Source: Rhodocyclales bacterium (lineage in GTDB: Bacteria > Pseudomonadota > Gammaproteobacteria > Burkholderiales > Rhodocyclaceae). From it: a stretch of DNA of 64,000 nucleotides. The stretch's first letter is position 1; the number at the start of each line of letters is the position of its first letter. Shown here in pieces: positions 56,223 to 64,000 of this stretch. The stretch lies in assembly GCA_016177805.1 (NCBI GenBank), contig JACOUN010000006.1, positions 1 through 64,000 on the forward strand, given 5' to 3'. The notes under the pieces are model-generated. The model was not told where the DNA came from. It searched no databases and saw nothing but the letters and a program-made list of their open reading frames with translations. The translations under genes were made by a program, and so were the position numbers.

Positions 56223-56606
56223 CTAACGGCGTTGCATGATGGTTTCGGCGATCAGGAACACCACCGACACCACGTTGGCGAACAGTGCGCCGCCCGACAG
56301 CGAGACGATGCTGGAGGTCAGCTCCGGCGTCAGTCCGGTCGCGGACACGTGCACCGCGTAGCCCCACATCATCGCGGCGGCGATCAGTTGCAGATCCGCC
56401 ACCAGACTGGTCGATAGCTGCACCGCGCCGATCTGCGTGCGATCGCCCAACTTCAGCACCGTCGCGATCAGGCTCACCACCAGCGCGGCGAACAGTTCGT
56501 AGATGTCGTGATGGAGGGGGTTGTCCACTTCGCCGACGAAGAAGCCGAAGTTGAGCGTGGCGGCGAGCACGATGAAGAAACCGAAGATGACTTTTTCGAG
56601 ATTCAC
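56223..56606 (-). CDS. DUF6394 membrane protein
   Basis: 127 residues from a GTG at 56606. Four membrane helices and the conserved Leu-Gly-Asp-Arg-Thr-Gln-Ile-Gly-Ala-Val block. It stands 8 bases before the K+ channel gene; families like this regularly accompany such channels, so a subunit or modulator role is likely but unproven. Confidence 0.75.
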   Translation of the reverse strand: MNLEKVIFGFFIVLAATLNFGFFVGEVDNPLHHDIYELFAALVVSLIATVLKLGDRTQIGAVQLSTSLVADLQLIAAAMMWGYAVHVSATGLTPELTSSIVSLSGGALFANVVSVVFLIAETIMQRR

Positions 56607-56719
56607 GGTGATTTCGTCCGGCGGGTTCCGAGTTTTGGCATTATAGGCACGGCCCGGTGGATACCGGGAGCATCGCGACCGGCCGATCGGGGCCGAGGGA
56701 TGATTACGGAGGGGATACG

Positions 56720-59026
56720 ATGGACATGCGCAACGAGGACGTGGCGGCATTGCGCCATGTCACCCATTACGGACAGATCGCTTCCGGCGATACCGGTTAC
56801 AGCGGCCCGATCCCGGACGATTTCACCTTCAACTCCCCGATCGGGTTGTGCATGGATCGCAATCACCACGTGTGGATATGCGATACCGGCAACAACCGGG
56901 TGGTGATCGTGGACCGCGACCTTGCCCGTATCGTGCGCATCATTCGCGCGCCGGGCGAGGGGGTCAAACCGTTCCTGATGCCGTTTCACGCGTGCCAGCA
57001 CCCGCAACTGGACCGCATGTACATCACCGACATCGGTAATTCGCGCGTGGTCGTGATGGACTTCGAGGGCGGGCGTTTCGACTTCGCGTTCGATTTCGGC
57101 TATGCCGGGGATGGCATCAACGATGCGAATTTCGAGCCGCTGCAGGATCCGAACGGGATCACCCTGGTGCGCGAGCCGGACGGCGCGCACGCGGTGTACG
57201 TATGCGACGAGTTCTTCCACGCACGTGCCCGGCCGGGGCAGGGCGGCGCCAAGTCGCGGCCTTTGCAGCCGAACCGCTGCGTGAAGTTCAGTGACGAGGG
57301 GCGCTACCTGGGCGAATTCAACACTGTCGCACCCGATCCGGCGCATCCGAAGAAGGATGGGCATACCCTGTACTGGCCGCAGGGCATCAGTTCGGACGCC
57401 GAGGCCAACCTCTACATCGCCAACACCGGCGCCTACGAGATCCTCAAGACGCCTGGGGTGCGCGCAGCGCCGGCTCCAGCGTCGCGCCGGCGCGGACGCG
57501 GTGATGCGGGGCAAGCGGTTGCGGGGCAGGTGTTCGAGCACGGTTTCGGCAAGCCCAACGGCATTGGCATGCTCAACATCATGCGTAGCGTCAACGTGGT
57601 CGGCGAGCGGGTGTTCGTGGCCGACCACGTCATGAACACCATCTCCGTGTATGCCTGCGACGGCACCCCGCTGACCACCATCGCCGGCATCAATCCGCTG
57701 TGGAATCACGGGCATGAGCATAGCCGCTCGTTGGGCGATCTCGTCTATTACGGCATGGAAGACGAAGCACTCCTGAGCCCCTACGTGGTTGCTCAGGGTG
57801 AGGCCGACGACATCTTTCTCGTCAGCGAGCCATTTACCTCGCGCATCCTGAAGCTGCGCATCGCGGATTTCACCCAGCCGCTCACCACGGCGGAACTGCT
57901 GGTGGCGATCGGCAATCGTCGCGATACGCCCGAGCGCCGGTGCAACAGCACGCAGTTCAATTGCGTGACCTCGGTGGTCGGACTGCGCGATGCAAGGCGC
58001 GCGCCGGCGCGCACGGTGCCGGACAACTTGCCCGACATGCCGGCGTGGCTCAAGTACAACCCTTGGCAGCAGTGGTACATGGGGGTCAGTGCCGGGGTGA
58101 CCGAGCAGTACCGCATCTGGTATGAACAGATGCACAAGCTCGTCGCGGCGAACACCGATTCGGCCCACCCGGCGGTGTTCAACGTCGATGCGGGCAACTG
58201 GACCATCCGGGCGTGGTCGGCCTCGACGCGGGCGTTCGGCAACGCCCCCCGCGTGCTGGAAGGCTATTATCTGCCGGGGGATCTGGCGATGGCCATGTAT
58301 TACCCGCGGCGACCCCTGCTCGGACAGTTGTGCCCTGGCACCCCGCTGATGTTCGTGACCAACTTCAATTTCGGCACGGTCAGCATTTATCAGTTCGGCC
58401 CGCAAGGCAAACTGCTCAACTACGGCGTGCCGTTCGGCATCAAGGGCTCGGGCGATGGGTGTTTGTCCGGACCGCAAGGTCTGGCGATCAGCGATCAGGG
58501 CGAAATCCATATCGCCGATTCGCTCAACAACCGCGTGGCGAAATGGCAGATCCTGCAGACCGGGCAGGTGGTTTTCATCCGCAATTTCACCTGGGACGCA
58601 GCTTGCGACGGCACCGAGGGGCAAGCCTTCATGCCGACCGACGTCGCCATGGATGACAAGCAGCGCCTGCTCGTCACTGACCAGTTCAGCAACCGCATTT
58701 GCGCCTTCGACCGCGATGGCGCGAGCCTGTGGAGCTACGGCAAGGAAGGCTACTGGGATAACGAGGATTCGGATGAAACCCACTTCATGCTGCCCACCAG
58801 CCTGTGCGTCGATGGTGAGTTTCTGGTGGTCAACGACCTGGTCAACCGCGCGCTGAAGATCTTCAGGGTGGGCGACAACGGGCTGGAGTTCATCAGCGGC
58901 AAGCAGTTCTTCAAGAACCCGCCCGAACAGGGCGGCATCTGGATGCCTTATCTGTTGTACGCTCACCAGCGGCGCATCTACGTGCCGGATTCCACCTATA
59001 ACGTGGTACAGATCTTCGAGTACTGA
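56720..59026 (+). CDS. NHL-repeat beta-propeller protein
   Basis: 768 residues without signal peptide or membrane helix. NHL-type repeats occur at both ends: Asp-Thr-Gly-Asn-Asn-Arg-Val-Val (55-62), Asp-Ile-Gly-Asn-Ser-Arg-Val-Val, and later Ala-Asp-Ser-Leu-Asn-Asn-Arg-Val-Ala and Thr-Asp-Gln-Phe-Ser-Asn-Arg-Ile-Cys. A low-complexity Arg/Ala linker lies near residue 255. The start has ggagg 7 bases upstream. Function unknown; a cytoplasmic propeller just before a giant signalling kinase suggests a sensor or scaffold. Confidence 0.8.
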   Translation: MDMRNEDVAALRHVTHYGQIASGDTGYSGPIPDDFTFNSPIGLCMDRNHHVWICDTGNNRVVIVDRDLARIVRIIRAPGEGVKPFLMPFHACQHPQLDRMYITDIGNSRVVVMDFEGGRFDFAFDFGYAGDGINDANFEPLQDPNGITLVREPDGAHAVYVCDEFFHARARPGQGGAKSRPLQPNRCVKFSDEGRYLGEFNTVAPDPAHPKKDGHTLYWPQGISSDAEANLYIANTGAYEILKTPGVRAAPAPASRRRGRGDAGQAVAGQVFEHGFGKPNGIGMLNIMRSVNVVGERVFVADHVMNTISVYACDGTPLTTIAGINPLWNHGHEHSRSLGDLVYYGMEDEALLSPYVVAQGEADDIFLVSEPFTSRILKLRIADFTQPLTTAELLVAIGNRRDTPERRCNSTQFNCVTSVVGLRDARRAPARTVPDNLPDMPAWLKYNPWQQWYMGVSAGVTEQYRIWYEQMHKLVAANTDSAHPAVFNVDAGNWTIRAWSASTRAFGNAPRVLEGYYLPGDLAMAMYYPRRPLLGQLCPGTPLMFVTNFNFGTVSIYQFGPQGKLLNYGVPFGIKGSGDGCLSGPQGLAISDQGEIHIADSLNNRVAKWQILQTGQVVFIRNFTWDAACDGTEGQAFMPTDVAMDDKQRLLVTDQFSNRICAFDRDGASLWSYGKEGYWDNEDSDETHFMLPTSLCVDGEFLVVNDLVNRALKIFRVGDNGLEFISGKQFFKNPPEQGGIWMPYLLYAHQRRIYVPDSTYNVVQIFEY

Positions 59027-59086
59027 AATCGACTCCCGGTGGCGACTGCAGCGGCGGCTGCCGGGATGGGCACGGGAGCCTGCACG

Positions 59087-62000
59087 GTGACGCAATACAT
59101 GTCCGGTGTCGCGGACTACGAGATCCTCGACACCCTCTACGAAAGCCAGAACAGCGTCGTGCTGCGCGGCGTGCGCGTGGCGGACCGCCAGGCGGTGGTG
59201 CTCAAGGTGCTCAAGGACGAGTTCCTGACGCCGGCCGAGGTCGACCGCTATCGCCATGAGTTCGAGATTCTCGATCAACTCGGGCTGGACCAGGTGGTAC
59301 GCGTGCTCGACTTCAAGCGCCACCAGAACAGCTACTACATCGCGCTCGAAGATTTCGGCGGCGATTCGCTCAAACAGTTGCTGAGGTTGCGCCGCCCAGG
59401 GCTGGCCGAGTTTCTGCGCATTGCGATCCACATGTGCGAGGCGCTCGGGCACGTTCACCTGGCCGACATCATCCACAAGGACATCAACCCGTCCAACATC
59501 GTGTACAACGCCGCGACCGGGGCGCTCAAGATCATCGATTTCGGCATCTCCAGCGTGCTGCCGCGCGTCAACCCGACCCTCAAGAGCCCCGAATTCCTTG
59601 AGGGTACCTTGCCCTACATCGCGCCGGAGCAGACCGGGCGCATGAACCGCTCGCTCGACTACCGCGCCGACCTGTATTCGCTCGGCGCCACCCTGCACGA
59701 GATGCTGACCGGCAGGCCGCCGTTTGACGAGGACGATCCGGCCGCCCTGGTGCATTGCCATATCGCGCGCGAGCCGGTGCCGACCTCGGTGATCAACCCG
59801 GAGGTGCCCGCGCCGGTTTCGGACATCATCGCCAGGCTGCTGGCCAAGAACGCCGAGGATCGTTACCAGAGCGCCTGGGGGGTGCGGGCGGATCTGGAGG
59901 AATGTCTCGCGCGCCTGGAAGCTGACGGGCACGTTGCCGCGTTTACCCTGGCGCGGCGCGACGTGCCGCATCGCTTCCAGATCGCCCAGCAACTGTACGG
60001 GCGCGAGGCGATGATAGAACGCCTGCTCGCGATGTTCGAGCGGGTGCGTCATGGCGAGCGCCAGATGGTGCTCATCGCCGGATACTCCGGGATAGGCAAG
60101 ACGTCGCTGGTGAGTGAAATCCACCGGCCGATGGCGGGGGCGGGCGGGCATTTCATCGCCGGCAAGTTCGACCAGTTGCAGAAGAACGTGCCGTACAGCG
60201 CGGTGGTCATGGCGTTTCGCGAGCTGGTGCAACAACTGCTGTCGGAACCGGCCGAGGTGCTCTCGGACTACCGGCAGCGCATGCTCGCGGCGGTTGGCGG
60301 CAATGGACGGGTCATCAGTTTGGTGATTCCCGAGGTTGAGTTGATCACAGGTGTGCAGCCGCCGATTGCCGAGCTGCCGCCGCGCGAATCGCAGAATCGC
60401 TTCAACCAGGTGTTTCTCGGGTTCATGCGCGTATTCTGCGACACCGACCGGCCGCTGGTGGTGTTTCTCGACGATCTGCAATGGGCTGATCTGGCCTCCC
60501 TGCGCTTGATGGAACTGATGATGTCCAGCCAGGAGCTGACGCACTTGTTCCTGATCGGCGCCTATCGTGACAACGAAGTGGACGCCACTCATCCGCTCGT
60601 GGTGTCGCTGGAGGGGATGCGCGGCGCCGGGGCCGAGTTCGAGAGCATGGCGCTCGAACCGCTGAGCGTCGATCACGTCACCGCCCTGATAGCGGATTCG
60701 CTATACGCTCCGGCCAACATCGCGCGACCGCTGGCCGAGCTGGTCCATCGCAAGACGCTTGGCAACCCATTCTTCGTCAACCAGTTCCTCAAGACCCTGC
60801 ACCGCGAAAAACTCATCGCGCTGCGCGTTGAAGACGCCGCCGCAGGCGTAGGCCGCGTGGGCTGGCACTGGGATATCGATCGCATCACCGCCCAGGACCT
60901 GACCGACAACGTGGTCGAGCTGATGCTGGACAAGCTGCGCGCCCTGCCCGAGGGGACACGTGACGTGTTGCGCCTGGCCGGATGCGTCGGCAACCGGTTT
61001 GCGCTCAAGACGCTGGCCATCGTACGGCAACAGCCGCAGGCCCAGGTGCTGGCGGACCTGCACGTGGCGCTGCGCGAGGATCTGATCGAAGAACACGCCA
61101 TGACCGCCGTGGCGCGCGAGTACCGCTTCGTGCATGACCGCATCCAGCAGGCGGCGTATTCCCTCATCGATCTGGACGAGCGTCGCGCCGTGCATCTGCG
61201 CATCGGGCGCTTGTTGCTGGACAACCTGTCGGAGGTCGAGCGCGACGAGCGTATCTTCGAGCTGGTCGATCATCTGAACATGGGGCGTGATCTGCTGGCG
61301 GGCGGGGCCGAACTCGACGCGCTGGCGGGGTACAACCTGACCGCCGGACGCCGCGCCCAGCAGGCCAACGCCTACCAGGCATCGCTTGCCTACCTGAACG
61401 CGGGTCATGCCTGCCTGGGCGCCACGGCGTGGACGGACCACTACGATCTCACGCTCGCGTTGTTCAAGGCGCGCGCCGAACTGCACTACCTGTGCAGCGA
61501 CTACGAGGCGTCGATGGCGGACATCGCCGAGGTCTGGCGCCGTGCCCGCTCGGCGCTGGAAAAGGCCGAGATCTATGCGCTGCTGATCACCGAATACACC
61601 ATGCTGGGGCGCAACCAGGAGGCGGTCGAGGCGTCGGCCGAGGCGCTGGCGCTGCTGGGCATCGAAGTGCCGCTCGATGCGCCGCGCGAGGCGCTCACGC
61701 GCGAGATCGAGCCGATCAAGGCGGTGTTGCGCGAGCGCAGCATCGCGTCCTTGATCGATCTGCCGCCGATGCAGGACCCGATCCGCAAGGTCGCGATGAA
61801 GGTGCTGATGAACGTGCACACCGCCGCCTATTTCGGCGGCATGCACGACATCTATGGCTGGTTTCTGGCCAAGATGACCAATCTTTCGATCGAGTTTGGC
61901 CATGTGCCCGAATCGTCCAAGGGCTATGCGAGCTTCGGCAACACCCTGGCGGCTGGTTTCGGCGAATACCGCGATGGCTACGAATTCGGCCTGCTCGCGA

Positions 62001-64000
62001 TCGCGCTTGCCGACCGCTATCACGACCACGGCCTGAAGTGTCGTGCCTGTCTGATCATGGTGGCCTTCCTCAACCACTGGGTGCACCACCTGCGGCTCTC
62101 GGACCAGTACGAGGACGAGGGCTTGCTTGCCGGCATGGCGGCGGGCGAACACCAGTTCGTCGGTTACCTGCTCGCATGGGGCCGCACCATCAGCCGCTTT
62201 CACCGGGGCCACAACCTGCACCAGCAGCTCGACACGGTGCGCGAATCGCTGCCGTTCGCGCGCAAGGTCAGCAACCACATGGCGGTGGACACGATACGCG
62301 GCGCGCAGATGGTCATCGCCAACCTGGTGGGCGCAAGCGCCACGCTCACGCGCTTCGATCTGGAGGATCTGAGTGAAGAGGCGTATCTGCGGATCTGCGA
62401 AAAAAACCGCAGCAATTCGGCGCTGGCGTTTTACTACACCGTCAAGGCGCAGACGCTGTTCCTGCATGACGTGCCCGAACTGGCGCTGGCCTGCATAAAC
62501 AAGGCCAAAGCGCTGGCGACCTTCATTCGCGGTTACGTGACCGAGGCGGATCTGAATTTTCTCGAATCGCTGATCCTGATCGCGCTGCGCCATGGCGTGC
62601 CCGGACCCGAACTGGCGCAGCGGGTCGAGCGCAATCAGGCGCAACTGGCGCGTTGGGCGGAGCTGTGTCCGGACAACTTCCGGCACAAGCATCTGCTGGT
62701 GCGGGCTGAGTGGGCGCGTATCGAGGGCAATGCCGCCGAAGCGATGGAGGGCTATGACCACGCCCGCGCCGCGGCCGCGGCCAGCGGCTTCATGCATGAC
62801 GAGGCGCTGGCGAACGAGCTGGCGGCACGCTTCTGGCTGGAGCGCGACAAGCGCGATTTTGCCGCGCTCTACCTGCGCCGCGCCTATCAGTGCTACCAAC
62901 TGTGGGGCGCGCGGCGCAAGCTGGATCTGCTGCGTCAGGCCCACCGGGCCATGCTGGACGCGGAGGCGCCGCGCAATGGCACGCTCACCGCCCATGCCGC
63001 GACGCACACCGGAGGGTCGACCACCGCCTACCAGCTCGACATTGGTACGGTGATCGAGGCTGCGCACGTGTTTGCCGGGGAGATGAACCTGGGTGATCTG
63101 AAGCGCAAGATCATGCGTCTGGCGATCGGCAACGCCGGGGCCGAGCATGGATTCCTGATCCTGCGCGAGGACGGCGAGTTGCGGGTGCAGGCGCAGGCAT
63201 CGGCCGAGCGTGACGCTTTCGTCGATCTGTCGTCGCGGCCGCTCGAACAAGCGTGCCGGGGGCCGGCGGGTTTGCCGCTGTCGGCGGCCATCGTCCAGTA
63301 CGTTGCCCGTTCCGGGCGGGCCGTGGTGGTGGCGGACGCCTCGGCCGATGCACGCTTCGCCCAGGACCCGGACATTGCACGGCGTGCCCCCCGGTCGGTG
63401 TTGTGTCTGCCGCTGATCCACCGTGGCACCCTCACCGGCATGCTGTACCTGGAGAACAACTTGGCCAGCGATGCGTTCGCGCCCGAACGCATCCGTATCC
63501 TCGAACTGCTGTCCTCACAGATGGCGATCGCGATCGAGAACGCGAAGATCCACAGTCAACTGGACAGTCTGGTGCAGACACGCACCGTGGAACTGGAGCG
63601 GGCCAGAAAAGTCGCCGAGGATGCCACCCGCGCCAAGAGCGACTTCCTGGCCAACATGAGCCACGAAATCCGCACCCCGATGAACGCCATCATCGGCATG
63701 GCCTATCTCGCGCTCAAGACCGATCTGACCGCCCGTCAGCGCGACTACGTGACCAAGATCCACAACGCCGGCACCTCGCTGCTGGGGGTGGTCAATGACG
63801 TACTCGATTTTTCCAAGATCGAATCCGGCAAGCTCGAACTCGAACAAGCGGAATTCAGCCTGCGGGAGGTGCTGGACAACGTCAATGTGCTGGTGGGCAA
63901 CCGCATCATCGAGCGCGGGGTCGAGTACATCATCAACATCGCCGCCAACGTGCCAGACCAACTGCGTGGCGATCCGCTGCGGCTCGGACAGGTGCTGACC
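59087..64000 (+). CDS. Hybrid Ser/Thr kinase - AAA-type ATPase - GAF - sensor histidine kinase (3' truncated by window)
   Basis: 1638 codons are visible and the frame is open at the window edge. Order: protein kinase with Lys40, catalytic loop His130-Lys-Asp132 ... Asn137 and Asp151-Phe-Gly (all catalytic residues kept); STAND/AAA ATPase with P-loop GYSGIGKT (332-339) and Asp462-Asp463; a long helical repeat region (about 620-1310); GAF domain (about 1345-1485); coiled linker; HisKA box with His1526 in SHEIRTPMN; start of HATPase. I use GTG 59087 (gggag 8 bases upstream); ATG 59066 or 59099 are alternatives. Receiver or HPt domains may follow outside the window. Confidence 0.88.
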   Translation, partial: MTQYMSGVADYEILDTLYESQNSVVLRGVRVADRQAVVLKVLKDEFLTPAEVDRYRHEFEILDQLGLDQVVRVLDFKRHQNSYYIALEDFGGDSLKQLLRLRRPGLAEFLRIAIHMCEALGHVHLADIIHKDINPSNIVYNAATGALKIIDFGISSVLPRVNPTLKSPEFLEGTLPYIAPEQTGRMNRSLDYRADLYSLGATLHEMLTGRPPFDEDDPAALVHCHIAREPVPTSVINPEVPAPVSDIIARLLAKNAEDRYQSAWGVRADLEECLARLEADGHVAAFTLARRDVPHRFQIAQQLYGREAMIERLLAMFERVRHGERQMVLIAGYSGIGKTSLVSEIHRPMAGAGGHFIAGKFDQLQKNVPYSAVVMAFRELVQQLLSEPAEVLSDYRQRMLAAVGGNGRVISLVIPEVELITGVQPPIAELPPRESQNRFNQVFLGFMRVFCDTDRPLVVFLDDLQWADLASLRLMELMMSSQELTHLFLIGAYRDNEVDATHPLVVSLEGMRGAGAEFESMALEPLSVDHVTALIADSLYAPANIARPLAELVHRKTLGNPFFVNQFLKTLHREKLIALRVEDAAAGVGRVGWHWDIDRITAQDLTDNVVELMLDKLRALPEGTRDVLRLAGCVGNRFALKTLAIVRQQPQAQVLADLHVALREDLIEEHAMTAVAREYRFVHDRIQQAAYSLIDLDERRAVHLRIGRLLLDNLSEVERDERIFELVDHLNMGRDLLAGGAELDALAGYNLTAGRRAQQANAYQASLAYLNAGHACLGATAWTDHYDLTLALFKARAELHYLCSDYEASMADIAEVWRRARSALEKAEIYALLITEYTMLGRNQEAVEASAEALALLGIEVPLDAPREALTREIEPIKAVLRERSIASLIDLPPMQDPIRKVAMKVLMNVHTAAYFGGMHDIYGWFLAKMTNLSIEFGHVPESSKGYASFGNTLAAGFGEYRDGYEFGLLAIALADRYHDHGLKCRACLIMVAFLNHWVHHLRLSDQYEDEGLLAGMAAGEHQFVGYLLAWGRTISRFHRGHNLHQQLDTVRESLPFARKVSNHMAVDTIRGAQMVIANLVGASATLTRFDLEDLSEEAYLRICEKNRSNSALAFYYTVKAQTLFLHDVPELALACINKAKALATFIRGYVTEADLNFLESLILIALRHGVPGPELAQRVERNQAQLARWAELCPDNFRHKHLLVRAEWARIEGNAAEAMEGYDHARAAAAASGFMHDEALANELAARFWLERDKRDFAALYLRRAYQCYQLWGARRKLDLLRQAHRAMLDAEAPRNGTLTAHAATHTGGSTTAYQLDIGTVIEAAHVFAGEMNLGDLKRKIMRLAIGNAGAEHGFLILREDGELRVQAQASAERDAFVDLSSRPLEQACRGPAGLPLSAAIVQYVARSGRAVVVADASADARFAQDPDIARRAPRSVLCLPLIHRGTLTGMLYLENNLASDAFAPERIRILELLSSQMAIAIENAKIHSQLDSLVQTRTVELERARKVAEDATRAKSDFLANMSHEIRTPMNAIIGMAYLALKTDLTARQRDYVTKIHNAGTSLLGVVNDVLDFSKIESGKLELEQAEFSLREVLDNVNVLVGNRIIERGVEYIINIAANVPDQLRGDPLRLGQVLT

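Noticed and set aside
56603-60676. Very long open frame on the minus strand (1357 codons)
   Set aside because: It is antisense to the NHL protein and the kinase, is His/Arg/Gln-rich without any domain, and arises from third-position GC bias of the real genes.
60701-63421. 906-codon minus-strand open frame
   Set aside because: Antisense shadow of the hybrid kinase; the plus-strand frame has clear domains throughout and this one has none.

Overview
The window is a high-GC bacterial chromosome segment, most likely from a betaproteobacterium of the Rhodocyclales/Azoarcus-Thauera kind. This is inferred from the gene content: the bamD-rluD-pgeF-phaC-phaB-phaR-rimO order, a DUF3579 gene beside argD-argF-argG, class I polyhydroxybutyrate genes, a DUF2788 membrane protein and a pilVWXY1E minor-pilin operon. 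Most of the sequence is ordinary vertically inherited core genome. There is no prophage, integrase, CRISPR array, rRNA operon or autonomous insertion sequence.

Layout. 1-6059: 3' end of one livF, an Lrp-type regulator and a complete livK-HMGF branched-chain amino acid ABC transporter. 5960-9709: perM-like permease (its 3' end runs antisense into livF), bamD, and divergently rluD-pgeF. 9791-14442: small membrane protein, then PHB genes phaC, two tandem phaB and phaR. 14491-18169: rimO, a patatin-like lipase, an FAD-linked hydroxyacid dehydrogenase. 18242-18969: two tandem tRNA Ala-Glu-Asp triads. 19136-24873: hbd, rho, trxA, fdxA, a CBS protein, fadD. 24930-27171: ilvB-ilvN behind a leader peptide and attenuator. 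27202-29185: a DUF59 / NnrS-like / FmdE-like operon with a frameshift in the last gene. 29280-35563: murJ, rpsT, DUF3579, argD-argF-argG. 35623-36915: small conserved genes. 37131-44213: type IV pilus minor-pilin operon. 44247-50912: rsgA, Ste24-type protease, orn, pgi, a membrane glycosyltransferase, rpmE. 51015-56606: TrmB-like methyltransferase, YecA-like protein, YkgJ-like protein, Ap4A phosphorylase, S4 protein, K+ channel with RCK domains, DUF6394. 56720-64000: an NHL beta-propeller protein followed by a very large Ser/Thr kinase-ATPase-GAF-histidine kinase cut by the window end.

Functional themes. Carbon storage and fatty-acid use (phaC, phaB x2, phaR, hbd, fadD) and branched-chain amino acid uptake and synthesis (liv genes, Lrp-type regulator, attenuated ilvBN) dominate. 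Arginine biosynthesis, envelope assembly (bamD, murJ) and translation genes fill the rest.

The least explained items are: a 162-163 bp palindromic repeat present twice; a 121 bp MITE-like element; the ilvB leader peptide; the hairpin leader of rpmE; the DUF59/NnrS-like/FmdE-like module with a possible NsrR operator; the exact livF 3' duplication that rewrites the end of perM; and the NHL protein paired with the giant hybrid kinase.
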